Source: Ascoidea asiatica
Taxonomy: Eukaryota > Ascomycota > Saccharomycetes > Ascoideales > Ascoideaceae
Assembly (NCBI GenBank): GCA_001600695.1
Contig: BCKQ01000011.1
Coordinates: 511,400-575,399, forward strand
Reading direction: 5' to 3'
DNA: 64,000 nucleotides
The position numbers and the translations under genes are program-made. The notes beneath the pieces are model-generated. The model did not search any database. It saw only the letters and a list, made by a program, of their open reading frames with translations, and was not told where the DNA came from. Below are positions 42,605-52,498 of this stretch, in pieces (the first letter of the stretch is position 1; each line of letters begins with the position of its first letter).

Positions 42605-44686
42605 TTTAGAAATTAAGTCAAGATTAAATTTAATTGCGCTTAAAGTACTATCCAATTTATTTTTAATTGAATCTTTGATATTTGATTTTAATTTAATTTC
42701 ATCAACTAATCTAATCAAATAAGTTAAGTCGATTTTATTAGAGTTGAATGAAGTTCCAATTAAATTGCATATACATCTCAAACACATTAATAGTATACTA
42801 ACATTTGAATTGTTGAAATTTTCAATATTTTTTTCATTTTCTTTAGTTTTAAAAGAATCTAAAATTTTTGAAATTATTAATTCGATTTGATTATTATTTT
42901 CAGTTGATGATGGTAAAAATTCTATAATTATTCTTAATAAATCATAACCAACTAATTTGTTATTAGGAGGCCAGTTATTAATTATTGTTGAAGAATAATT
43001 GAATAATTTTAAAGAAGATTCAGGATTTTTTTTAAAATCTAAACTTTTTAAATCATTTAAGATTTCATTTAATTCATCGTTTGAGAATTTATGACTAATA
43101 TTCAAATTAACATCATCATTACCCTTTTTAATACCTTTTAAAATTAAATCACTTTTGAAACTTTCAAATTTTTTTGAATCTTTTAAAATTTTATCTTTAT
43201 CATTATAAGAATCAGAATATGGATTATAGATTTCATTTGAATTATTTGAAGATAAATTACTTTGTTGAGTATTGGTTAGAATAAAATTAACAACTTGATC
43301 TAAATAACTTGAAGGCAAATCATTTTCTGATAAAAAATTTTCTGCAGCTGTAAAAGGAGATTCAGTCAAATTATAACATAATTTTAAAGGTGGTTCATTT
43401 TCTTTTATATCAACATCAAAAATAAAATCAAATTTTTTACCATTCATTTCTTTTTTTAAATCACTTGATTGAGTATTAGAACCAACAATATCACCAATTT
43501 TAATCCATTTTGATTCAATTGAAGACCATTGGTAAGCTTCTTTTTTATTTAATTCAGTATTATCAATTAATAAAATTTCACCATCTTTTTTACCTTTTTT
43601 TTTCAAAAAAGATTTATTTTTGATTTCGGTTTTATTTAAATCTAAAGTTTGTTGATTAATTGCAGAATTTTCAACATCTTTTAAAAAATTATTATGTTTT
43701 ATAATATTAATTCTATTAATATCATTTGAAAAAATATAAATATAACCATCAGAACCTGCAGTTACAATATCATTATTTGGAAAAGCAGAACAAGACCAGA
43801 TTGAAATACAAGGTAAATATATAGTTTGAATACAATTAACATTATTTAAATCTTTTAAATTCCAAATTCTTAAAGATCTATCTTCACCAGAAGATAAAAT
43901 ATGATTATCATTTAATAAAGATAAATTATAAATAAAAGAAGTATGACCAGATAATTGATTAATTAAATTATAAGGTTTATTTAAATTCCAAATTTTAATA
44001 ATTGAATCATTTGAACAAGTTAAAAATATATTTTTTTTTTTTAAAATTAAAATTTTTCTAATAACATCATTATGAGCATTATTAATTGTATGAATACAAT
44101 TTTGATTTTCCCAGATTTTTATTGATTTATCTGCAGAACAAGTTATGAAATGATTAAAATTTATAAATTTTGAATCCCAAATAACATTTGAATGACCAAT
44201 TAATTTATATTTTAATTTAAAATTTTCCCAAATTATTGTAAAATTATCCCAAGATGAACTAATTATTAAATTTTTAAAATCATTTGTAATTGGATCTTTA
44301 TAATTAATTGAATCTAATGAACATATATTTGATTCATGACCAATTAAACAATATTTTGGTTGTAAAATTTCATTATTATTTGATAAAGTAGATAATTCAG
44401 TTATATTAATTAATTTATCCTGACCACCAGAAATAATTAAATCATTTTCATTTTCATCTTGAAAATCTTGGTGATCTTCTTCTGTTTTTTTCAAAATCGA
44501 TAAGGAATTTAAAAACCCAGTTGAAATATAATTTACATTAGTTTCCCATGTTTTTGAAGTAGAATTAAATTTAGTGACTTTCAAATTTGCATCTCTTGAC
44601 ACAGTAACTATTGTATCGTTATAAGGAGTCCTAACATCCTTAACATCTTGATCATGAACTTTGATAGAATCAGATAATTTATACAT
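42602..44686 (-). CDS. Doa1/Ufd3 (PLAA), Cdc48 cofactor
   Basis: The 694-residue product has an N-terminal WD40 propeller (about 1-330; repeats with IWNLN, IWENQ and SADKSIKIWE), a PFU ubiquitin-binding domain in the middle (around 365-470, QWSSIESKWIKIGDIVG and FDFIFDVDIKENEPP), and a C-terminal PUL armadillo domain. Length is near that of yeast Doa1 (715). Doa1 binds ubiquitin and Cdc48 and helps ubiquitin supply, ribophagy and sorting. The gene is divergent from SCD6 over about 950 bp. Confidence 0.93.
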   Translation of the reverse strand: MYKLSDSIKVHDQDVKDVRTPYNDTIVTVSRDANLKVTKFNSTSKTWETNVNYISTGFLNSLSILKKTEEDHQDFQDENENDLIISGGQDKLINITELSTLSNNNEILQPKYCLIGHESNICSLDSINYKDPITNDFKNLIISSSWDNFTIIWENFKLKYKLIGHSNVIWDSKFINFNHFITCSADKSIKIWENQNCIHTINNAHNDVIRKILILKKKNIFLTCSNDSIIKIWNLNKPYNLINQLSGHTSFIYNLSLLNDNHILSSGEDRSLRIWNLKDLNNVNCIQTIYLPCISIWSCSAFPNNDIVTAGSDGYIYIFSNDINRINIIKHNNFLKDVENSAINQQTLDLNKTEIKNKSFLKKKGKKDGEILLIDNTELNKKEAYQWSSIESKWIKIGDIVGSNTQSSDLKKEMNGKKFDFIFDVDIKENEPPLKLCYNLTESPFTAAENFLSENDLPSSYLDQVVNFILTNTQQSNLSSNNSNEIYNPYSDSYNDKDKILKDSKKFESFKSDLILKGIKKGNDDVNLNISHKFSNDELNEILNDLKSLDFKKNPESSLKLFNYSSTIINNWPPNNKLVGYDLLRIIIEFLPSSTENNNQIELIISKILDSFKTKENEKNIENFNNSNVSILLMCLRCICNLIGTSFNSNKIDLTYLIRLVDEIKLKSNIKDSIKNKLDSTLSAIKFNLDLISK

Positions 44687-45635
44687 TTTTTGAGAATTAC
44701 TGATTTGATTATAAATTGATTAGAGTTGAATGAATTAATGAGATTTTTTTGAAAAAAACACAAAATTTGTCTATAAATGAGTAAAAAGAGGCAATTGGTT
44801 TCATCAATTGGATAATCAATGCAAATAAGAAAGGAATTGAGTGGACAAATTCTAGTAATAGCCTGGATTATCAATTATAAATAAGCAATTATCAACTATG
44901 AATCATAAACTTCTTTTTATTTCATTCACTTCATCTATGTTAATTATTTCCTGATTTCATTCCTCCATTTCCTTTATATTGTTTGCTTCGCTTATTTCGA
45001 AACTCGTAAAGTGCCAAATTCCAAAGAAGGTTCAAGTCACATGAATCAAGTGGCAAAAATAAAATTACAGAAATCAAGGATTGCTAATAAATTACATAAT
45101 CCGTGCTCATTTCCATTACCAGGATACAGTACGTCATTAAGGTTATTAATCCTTGTTCAGGAACTGTGTGGTGTGGCTGTAATACGGTTTTTGTGGCGGT
45201 GTCCGTTTTATGTGGCTGGTTCTGCTTGTTTCTGTTTTTTTCTTCTCGCTCAGCGGCATTTGCGATTGAAGCACTCAATTCAATTTCTCTTTTTCTGCAT
45301 CTTTTATTTTATTTTGCAATCTCTGAATTAAAACAGTTTTAGACACATTCAATAATTTGCCATCTAAAAATTAATTAACCAACTGCTACTCAATCAATAG
45401 TTCATATTCAATCTTTGTTAATTGTTAATTGATAATCAATAATCCTTAATCATTAATCATTAATTGATAAACTGTTAGTGTAATTGATACATATTAATTC
45501 AATTTTGTCAAGTGAAAATTATTTATAAGTGCTATTACTTATTTACCTACTTATTTCATTCATATATTCAATATCAAAAGTTTATATTTTTATATCTTTA
45601 TATAATCTCAATTATTTCATATATTATATGGAAAA
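44687..45635. promoter_or_regulatory. Divergent DOA1/SCD6 promoter
   Basis: AT-rich with a GC- and GT-rich island at about 45110-45260. Frames in the island on both strands (for example 45011-45331) overlap each other and have no recognisable domain, so none is called. No clear regulator site is seen. Confidence 0.4.
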
Positions 45636-46601
45636 ATGTCTCAATATATTGGTAAAACAATCTCTTTGATATCAAATAAAGGTATTAGATATGTTGGTAT
45701 ATTAGATAATATCAATGGTGAGGATGCCACTGTTGCCTTAAGAAAAGTTAAAGCTTTAGGAACTGAAGGTAGAACTGGTGATCCATTAAAAGAGATCCCT
45801 CCAACTTTAGATACCTATGATTATGTTGTATTTAGAGGTTCTGATGTTAAAGATTTATCTGTTTTAGATGTCCCCCCTGAACAAGTTTTACCTCAAGTTC
45901 TTTCTTTTGCATCTCAGCCTGTTCAACATCAACCATCTGTTCCTCCTTCTCAAGCTCAACCTCAACCTCAAGTTCAACCCCAAGTTCAACCTCCACCTCA
46001 ACAACAACAACCACAACAATCTCAAGCCTCCTCTCAATATCCTTCTAGTTATCCCCAACAACCATATCAAAGACAATCTCAACAATTACCTCAACAAGCT
46101 TCTCAAAAACCTCCTCAACAATATTCGCAATCACTTCCTCCAAAACCTCAAGTTCCTCAACAAAAATATCAATATCAACAATCAAATTCCCCTTCAAAAA
46201 TTCCTTCTTCTATTTCTTCTCTTCCAAAAAAACCAATTAGTAAAACTACAACCTCTCAAATACCTTCTGCTGATTTTGATGATTTAGATAATTCTGAAAA
46301 TTCTGATAATTCTTCTATATTATCTGTTCCTTCAAATAAATCTCCAATTATTCAAAATAATAATATTAATAGAGATGCTCCATTACCTCCTTCATCTGAT
46401 TCAAATAAAAAAATTGATAACAATTATAATACTTTACATTCTTCTCCTGAAAAAATCGCTCCTGTTAAACCTTATAAAGGTGATCAACACGATTATATTC
46501 AAAGCCAAGCCAAAGAATATGGTTATAATAAACAATTTAATAATGATCATAACCCAAATTCAAATACTAAAAATCATTATAATAAATCCTATTATAACAA
46601 C

Positions 46602-46640
<39 letters not shown>

Positions 46641-47429
46641 CGTCGTTTCATAAATAACAATAATAATAATGTAGATAGTTTAAAAACTGAGATTTCAAAA
46701 CAAGATTTTAATAAAGATTTTGATTTTCAATCAAATAATGAAAAATTTAATAAAATTGATAGTTTGAGTGAATTCAATGAATTAAAATTGAAAAATAATA
46801 AATTTTCAAATATTAATAATAATATAAAAAATATTGATAATAATAATTTAAATGATTCTAAAAAAGTTAATGATAATAGTCTTCAAAATGAAAATGAAAT
46901 GGACAGTAAAATTGGTGATAAAATTGAAGATAAAACTGAAATCGAAGGTGAAAATATTAACAATAATACTACGAATGGTGATGACAATGATTTAAAAAAA
47001 GAAATACTTAAAAAATTACCAGCTCCAGAAACTTTTTATAATAAAAAATCATCATTTTTCGATAATATTTCTTCATCTGCAAATGAAGAAAATAATAATC
47101 GTAGTCAAAATAGAAGAGGTAGAGGTAATAATAGATACAGAGGTAATAATTATAATAACAATTATAATAGAAGAAGATATAATAATAATTATAATAATGA
47201 TAATAATGATAATAATAATGAACATGGAGAAGATAATGATTTAAATAATGAAAAGAATAATCCAAACTCTTCAAATTATAGAAATAATTATAACAATTAC
47301 AATAATAATAATAGAGGTAATTCTAGAGGTAGAGGAAGTTTCAATAAATCCAGAGGTAGTTTCAATAACTATAATAATTTCAATAAAAATAATAATTATA
47401 GAAAAAATGAGGAGGAACCTCAATGGTGA
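45636..47429 (+). CDS. Scd6 (LSm14/RAP55), RGG-motif translation repressor
   Basis: The 597-residue product has an N-terminal LSm14 domain (MSQYIGKTISLISNKGIRYVG..., about residues 1-80), a long Gln/Pro-rich region, an Asn-rich stretch encoded by an AAT microsatellite near 46598-46640, an FDF-type region (DFNKDFDFQS; later LPAPETFYNKKSSFFDNIS, the TFG-like box) and a C-terminal RGG/RGN-rich tail (RRGRGNNRYRGN, RGNSRGRGSF). Scd6 binds eIF4G and Dhh1 and represses translation in P-bodies. The protein is longer than S. cerevisiae Scd6 (349 residues) because of low-complexity inserts. Confidence 0.93.
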
Positions 47430-47882
47430 TTAAATTTTATAAAAAATTGCATTTTAAATATAATTTATTAATATAAATATTAAAATAATGAATTTTTTTT
47501 CAAATTATATATATATAAATGATTTTATTTACCTTTATTATTTTTTCTCTTATTTTCTTTACTTACTTACTATTTTTTTCATCTATCTATTTATTTATCT
47601 ATTTATTTATCACTCTTAGTTTTACTTATTATTGTTGCTGATAATTCTATAAAGTTATTATTTTATTTTTTTGTGTTTTCTTTACTGTTTCACTATTTTT
47701 TAAATTGTAACATTTATAAATTATTCATTCTTTTTCATTTAAAAATTCTTATTTTATTTATTCAAAAAAAAAATTATTTTACTTATTTTATTCATTCTTT
47801 TATTTAATTTTTTTTTAAATAATTACAATTATCTACAAAAATAATAAATTTTTTTTAACATTTTCTTTTTTCAACTTATATT
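47430..47882. terminator. Convergent 3' spacer
   Basis: The spacer between SCD6 and the following minus-strand gene is extremely T-rich on the plus strand. No gene seen. Confidence 0.4.
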
Positions 47883-48314
47883 TTAATAATCTAAAGCAAA
47901 ATCAGTAGTAATTGTATCTAAATTACTAATTTTATTCAAATTTGAAAAATCTTTAATTCTATTATTTTGATTATTAATACCAATTGGACTTAAGAAATTT
48001 AAATTTCTCTTTAATAAAATACCAAAATTTTTACCATTTTTTATACATTTTTTTAAATATGGTTTAAAAGTTAATAAAAACATTGCAGTTGCAAAACCTT
48101 GAATTAAAGGCATTAATAATTGATCTTTGATAATTGCAAAGATTATAATTTTGGGAGTTATCATTGGTAATGGATCTGAATTTATATTTATATTCATATT
48201 TTTATTTTTGATTTGAATTGATTTTGCTTCTTCAATTGCATATTTACTCAAAGCTTTTCTAAAACTACTTTCAAATCTTAAATCTGGAATTGGAATTGTT
48301 ATTTGCTTTGACAT
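47883..48314 (-). CDS. Small fungal protein, DUF1770-like
   Basis: The 143-residue product has IPDLRFESSFRKAL near the N terminus and IIFAIIKDQLLMPLIQGFATAMFLLTFKPYL in the middle. Both resemble what I recall of the fungal DUF1770 family (PDLRFEQSYLxSI and a DQxxxPLxQG hydrophobic block). The hydrophobic block could be one membrane segment. Function of that family is unknown. The C-terminal 40 residues are Asn-rich and uninformative. The family assignment is from memory and should be treated as tentative; the frame itself looks real because of the ordered conserved blocks. Confidence 0.65.
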   Translation of the reverse strand: MSKQITIPIPDLRFESSFRKALSKYAIEEAKSIQIKNKNMNININSDPLPMITPKIIIFAIIKDQLLMPLIQGFATAMFLLTFKPYLKKCIKNGKNFGILLKRNLNFLSPIGINNQNNRIKDFSNLNKISNLDTITTDFALDY

Positions 48315-48855
48315 TGTGATGATTTTATGAATTTAATAATGAATTTAATAATAAATTGAATAATGAAATGAATAATGAAATGAATACTTGAATATATTTC
48401 AAATGAATTTAACAATTAAAATATAAATGAATTAAACATTGGAGTTTTCTTTCATTAAAACTTGAGCATGTTCGAAGTTTGGCGAATATAAGAAATAAAG
48501 GGGGGTCTAACGAAAAATGACCCCGGGGTTTAATTCCAGACCTCCTTTGTAGACCCCTTGCAGACCTCTTTTTCAATTAATTTCAAAACTACTGAAACTT
48601 TCTGGGGAAGTCAACAAAAAAAAAGAGAATAAAATAAAAGAATAAAAGAAATGAGGACTAGAAATATTAGAAATATTGGAAAGATCAAAAATATTAAATG
48701 AATCATTTGAATTGAGGTTTTACACAATGCTCTTAGAAATTTAGAAATTTAGAAATTTAAATATTTTTATTTTTTATTATTTATTTTTAATTTTTTATTT
48801 TGAAAAATCAGATTAATGAGGTAAAAAGTTTTAGGTGAATAAAAAAATTAAATAA

Positions 48856-48886
<31 letters not shown>

Positions 48887-48966
48887 TAAGGAAATGATAC
48901 AAAAATCTACTAACTGAAAAGAATATAAAGTAAAATAAGTATTGATAAAATTAGAGATTAAAAGAA
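48315..48966. promoter_or_regulatory. Upstream region of the DUF1770-like gene
   Basis: A compact GC-rich patch at 48501-48580 includes palindrome ACCCCGGGGT (48520-48529), GGGGTCT and AGACCCC in opposite orientation, and two CAGACCTC-type repeats. TAAA repeats lie at about 48850-48882 near the SFC1 3' end. Confidence 0.4.
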
Positions 48967-49914
48967 TTATTCTTCAAATACAGTAACTTGATCACCGATA
49001 TAAGGAACTTTAGCTAATACACCTCTCATATATTCATAAACAGTAAAAGTAACAGCTTGACCAGGAGCAACTCTCATAATTCTTGGAGTAATACCTTTAT
49101 ATAAAGCAGCAATACCTTCTTCAGCAATTAATCTTTTACCAATTCTAGTCATTCTTGCAATTCCAGTTTCATTTAATACACCAGTTTCTCTTTGCATTCT
49201 TGTTTTTATTGTATCTAAAGGAGCATTTGATAAAGGACCTAAAGCACCAGAAATTAAACCAATACTTGAAGTTTGCCAAGATGGTAAAACTTCAGTATGT
49301 TGATAATCTTGTAAGAATTCTTTTATTTTTGAATAAACAGTAAAATTTACACCTTGATTTGAAGCTTGTCTTGCAGCAGTTAAAGTTACACCTCTATATA
49401 AAGTTAAAAAACCTTCTTCTTTTGCAATTAAATAAGCAGCATGAGGAGCATTTCTATATTTTGGTTGACCTAAAGGATCAGACATTGAATGTCTTTGAGC
49501 TTGTAATCTAATTTTAACAACTTCCATTGGAGTTACAATACAAACAGCTTCAGTAATACCAGCACCAACACCAGATATAAAAGTTTTTGCAGTTGTAATT
49601 GTACCATCCTCTTTTCTAAATAAAGATCTATAATATTCATAAGAAGTAAATCTTATAGCCATTTTTGGTACAATACCAATAACAACAGCACCTAAACCTT
49701 TATAAAGACCAAAAAAAGTTTCATTTTTTGCAATTGAAATACCAGTTTTTATAAAACCAGGAGATTTACCAGCAGTTTTTCTATGTAATTGCATTCTAAC
49801 TTTTATTGTATCTAATGGATGACAACATAAAGCTTCAAATAAACCTGCTGTACCACCAGCAATTAAATCAACTGCTGGATTTTTTCTTTGAGTATTATTT
49901 GTACTTGGAGCCAT
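48967..49914 (-). CDS. Mitochondrial succinate/fumarate carrier Sfc1
   Basis: The 315-residue carrier has signatures HPLDTIKVRMQ, TPMEVVKIRLQAQRHSM and APLDTIKTRMQ. The segments AVDLIAGGTAGLFEALCCHPLD and YRGVTLTAARQASNQGVNF fit Sfc1/Acr1, which exchanges cytosolic succinate for mitochondrial fumarate during growth on two-carbon sources. Codon use is noticeably tidy and conserved compared with neighbours, as for an expressed gene. Four 12-bp repeats lie in the 5' leader. The Sfc1 call is by motif memory; other di- and tricarboxylate carriers are less likely. Confidence 0.9.
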   Translation of the reverse strand: MAPSTNNTQRKNPAVDLIAGGTAGLFEALCCHPLDTIKVRMQLHRKTAGKSPGFIKTGISIAKNETFFGLYKGLGAVVIGIVPKMAIRFTSYEYYRSLFRKEDGTITTAKTFISGVGAGITEAVCIVTPMEVVKIRLQAQRHSMSDPLGQPKYRNAPHAAYLIAKEEGFLTLYRGVTLTAARQASNQGVNFTVYSKIKEFLQDYQHTEVLPSWQTSSIGLISGALGPLSNAPLDTIKTRMQRETGVLNETGIARMTRIGKRLIAEEGIAALYKGITPRIMRVAPGQAVTFTVYEYMRGVLAKVPYIGDQVTVFEE

Positions 49915-49929
49915 TTTAATTTATACAAG

Positions 49930-49977
49930 AAGAATATGAATAAGAATATGAATAAGAATATGAAGAAGAATATGAAA
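49930..49977. repeat. 12-bp tandem repeat, four copies
   Basis: AAGAATATGAAT repeated at 49930, 49942, 49954 and 49966, the last two with one changed base. It ends 16 bp before the SFC1 ATG side, so it lies in the 5' leader. Confidence 0.85.
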
Positions 49978-50487
49978 TAGGAAAAAAAGGTAATTTATAA
50001 GTGACAAGAAGGAATAGCAAATCAAATACAAATAATAACTAGATATTTATATTTATATATATATATATATATATATATTAGTTGGATATGGATACAGATA
50101 CCAGTACAAATTTAAATGTTAATATGAATAAGGATAGAAATAATAAATATAAAAGATAATAAAGAAATGAAAAGTTATATATTTATAGAAAGAATTGAAT
50201 AAAAATAAGAATTTGAAATCAGAATTTGAAATCAAAAATCTGAAATTAAAAATTAGAAATTAGAAATTAGAAATTGAAAGTGAAAATTGAAAATGAAAAT
50301 TGAAAAAGGTTGCATAAAAACAAGGTAATTTACCTTGATGCGGAGTGAGAGATGATTAGTTCCGAAGAAAACAAAGTGAAAAAAGGCCCAAAAAGAAGAG
50401 TGAATTCAATTCAAGTTTAAATCCAGAAGCCCAAAGAGGATAAATTGCAGACATTGCAGAAAAGAATTGTCATGTTTTCTTGCAACT

Positions 50488-50514
50488 GGCTTCAAAGGCT
50501 TCAAAGGCTTCAAA
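50488..50514. repeat. 9-bp tandem repeat, three copies
   Basis: GGCTTCAAA three times in a row, followed by a diverged GGCCTTTAAA. Confidence 0.8.
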
Positions 50515-50766
50515 GGCCTTTAAAGGTGGTTTAATTGAATTAAAAGTGGATTTTAAATGGGTTGGGCCATTGGCTGAAAGGATTGGAGATTACTTCAGTA
50601 ACTGTTAACTATTTACCAAACGTTCGTTGAAAGTGCCTGAGGATTAATAATAATAACATAAACATGATTAAGTATGAATATCAATAAGACTGATACTGTG
50701 ATTGTGAATTTGCTTATGAATTTGAATATGAACGAGGGCAGAACGAGAGCGAGGAGGTTGACTGCT

Positions 50767-50985
50767 GCTGTGTTTACAGCTGTGTTTACAGCTCTGTTTG
50801 CTGGTGTGTTTACTGGGCACTTCTTCGAGCGGATCAAAGACTGTTTGCTGTTTGCTGTTTGCAGTTTGCAGTTTGCTGTGCTCGCTCAGACTCAGAGTCT
50901 CGCTGCGACCGAGAAGGAAGTCCGATCCGGGGAAATTCCAGTTTCAACCATCAACACAGCACAAACACAGCACAAACACAACACA
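50767..50985. repeat. Cluster of G/T-rich and C/A-rich tandem repeats
   Basis: Three arrays in 220 bp: a 12-mer GCTGTGTTTACA in four copies (50767-50814), a 7-mer CTGTTTG/CAGTTTG in five copies (50841-50875), and an 11-mer AACACAGCACA in three copies (50953-50985). The last array is partly complementary to the first two, so the segment could fold back. Confidence 0.75.
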
Positions 50986-51064
50986 AACACTCCAAAACAC
51001 TCCAGTTCAATGGCTCTAGTTGTTTCGTGGGGAAATCTTCTCTCTTTTCATTCACCATCGTCAA

Positions 51065-51238
51065 TCACCCTTTAGCTCTTGGGCCTTCTTCTTGACCATC
51101 TTTCTGACCTTCTTTTTCTTCTTCTTCTTCTTTTTCGGTTAATTCAAATGGCTTATCAGTAGTCAAATAACAGAAAAGATGCACACTAGCCCTGTAGCGT
51201 GGCTGATCATTTTTCATACTATTGAATTCACCAGCCAT
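51065..51238 (-). CDS. Candidate 57-residue ORF with acidic tail
   Basis: An ATG-started frame reads MAGEFNSMKNDQPRYRASV, continues LFCYLTTDKPFELT, then (E)n, and ends GPRAKG. It is less AT-biased than the genes around it. The acidic tail comes from a GAA run. No domain was recognised and it overlaps GC-island frames on the other strand. It may be real, an exon, or chance. Confidence 0.2.
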   Translation of the reverse strand: MAGEFNSMKNDQPRYRASVHLFCYLTTDKPFELTEKEEEEEKEGQKDGQEEGPRAKG

Positions 51239-51566
51239 AACAACCCTTGCTGTGGCGTTGGCTCAAAGCAGACGAGTCCGCATGACCAGAACAATCGCGA
51301 GTTTCCCCGGGGCCCTGTTTGTTGCCAACACTGTGGGTCGTTGTATTGCCTGACCTCGGAGCTTGCCTGCTGCCAGCCTATCTTTAACCGCTGATATGCT
51401 ACTAAACGTTTGCTATGCCAGTATTTGGAAGACTGCAGGGTGAAAATACTTCTTCTTCAGGCCCGCCAACCGTGCTCGCTTCCGACTCTCGTTCTTTGCC
51501 ATTGGCCATTCGTCACCGGACTCTATTGTAAAGGATCACGTGTGCTATTTGTTTTTTCTGTTGATG

Positions 51567-51645
51567 TGTCTAGGGCTCTTATTATCCTTTTTCTACGCTA
51601 CCGTAAAACTGGTTTCATTTTTTACTTTTGTCTAGGGCTCTTATT
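51567..51645. repeat. Repeated 16-mer GTCTAGGGCTCTTATT
   Basis: Two copies 62 bp apart. The core AGGGCTCTTATT is at 51572-51583 and 51634-51645 and occurs a third time, inverted, at 20012-20023. It contains a GAGCCCT core related to the Tbf1 site ARCCCTAA. Confidence 0.55.
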
Positions 51646-51856
51646 CTGATTTTTTTCCTCGGTTATATTACTTGGTTAAACCTTTTTTTTTTCAGGGTCC
51701 TCATACGTAAATAAATGTTATTTTAATTGTAGATATAAATGTAAATGTAAATGTGATATTTGATATTAAAAGAAAGATATAATGCCTAAAAGAATAAAAA
51801 AACAATAAAAAACTAGTAATAAAAATACTTAATTATAAAATTAAAAGAAGATTCAT

Positions 51857-52486
51857 TCATTTATAATAAGTTCTTGCTGATGAAATATTAATTAATCCAG
51901 AATCTCTAAAACATATTGGAATTGGTGATTGATTTAAAGTATATTGACTTAATGTAAATCTTAAAAAATAATTTCCTGTTACTTTAATACCTAAATCTTT
52001 AAATTTAAATTCAATTGTTCTATAACTTAAGTTTTTCTTTCTTTCTTTATTATTTCTATTATTATTTTCATAATTATTACTAATTAAAAATTTTGTACCT
52101 ATTAGAATATTTTGATCTTTTAAAATTGATTTATTATTAAAATCAAAAATTGTAACATCAACAAAATATTGTACAAAAACATTATTATTATAGCAAACTT
52201 TTAACTCTAATTTATTAATTGGTTGTAACAATCTTTTTGAACTTGGTGTTGATTGTCTACCTTTATAAGAACATTCAATAAATTTAAATTCAAAATTATT
52301 TTCCATTATATTATTATTTTCTGTTTTTGTTTTTTTTTTTTTTTTAAAATTTGTTGTATCAAAATTAATTAAATCTAAATTACTTAGATCTAAATTACTA
52401 AAATCTAAATTACTCAAATCAATTTCACTTAAATCAATTTCAACTAAATTTATTTCATTCAAACTTATCTCATCTAAATTAAACAT
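51857..52486 (-). CDS. Velvet-domain-like protein with pentapeptide-like N terminus
   Basis: The 209-residue protein is started at the first ATG. Residues 4-45 form a five-residue repeat (EISLN EINLV EIDLS EIDLS, then NLDFS NLDLS units). The rest reads like a small velvet domain: an ECSYKGRQST...LLQPINKLEL entry like the family's RxCG...PxPIVQL, a QYFVDVTIFD strand, then IEFKFKDLGIKVTGNYFLRF matching the FxFPDLxVxxxGxYRLRFxL block, and a closing SARTYY like the SAKxFPG end. Velvet proteins are DNA-binding regulators of development in filamentous fungi. Family assignment is by pattern only. In-frame codons upstream are stopped by TAA at 52499. Confidence 0.5.
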   Translation of the reverse strand: MFNLDEISLNEINLVEIDLSEIDLSNLDFSNLDLSNLDLINFDTTNFKKKKKTKTENNNIMENNFEFKFIECSYKGRQSTPSSKRLLQPINKLELKVCYNNNVFVQYFVDVTIFDFNNKSILKDQNILIGTKFLISNNYENNNRNNKERKKNLSYRTIEFKFKDLGIKVTGNYFLRFTLSQYTLNQSPIPICFRDSGLINISSARTYYK

Positions 52487-52498
52487 TTCCAATTCCAA

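Larger units (their letters stand above)
49915..51856. other. 1.9-kb repeat-rich, GC-richer spacer
   Basis: Upstream of SFC1 and downstream of the velvet-like gene. It holds an (AT)n tract at about 50057-50079, several tandem repeats listed separately, a GC-rich island at about 51180-51560 (including CCCCGGGGCCC-like sequence near 51305), CACGTG at 51537-51542, and a repeated 16-mer. The plus-strand frame at 50674-51075 is largely the product of the tandem repeats and is not called. Confidence 0.45.

Noticed and set aside
45011-45331. 106-codon frame in the DOA1/SCD6 promoter
   Set aside because: Starts with GTG, overlaps frames on both strands in a GC-rich island and has no recognisable motif.
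50674-51075. 133-codon plus-strand frame upstream of SFC1
   Set aside because: Much of it is the translation of tandem repeats (repeated VFTA and THKHN-like units) and it competes with other frames; no domain.
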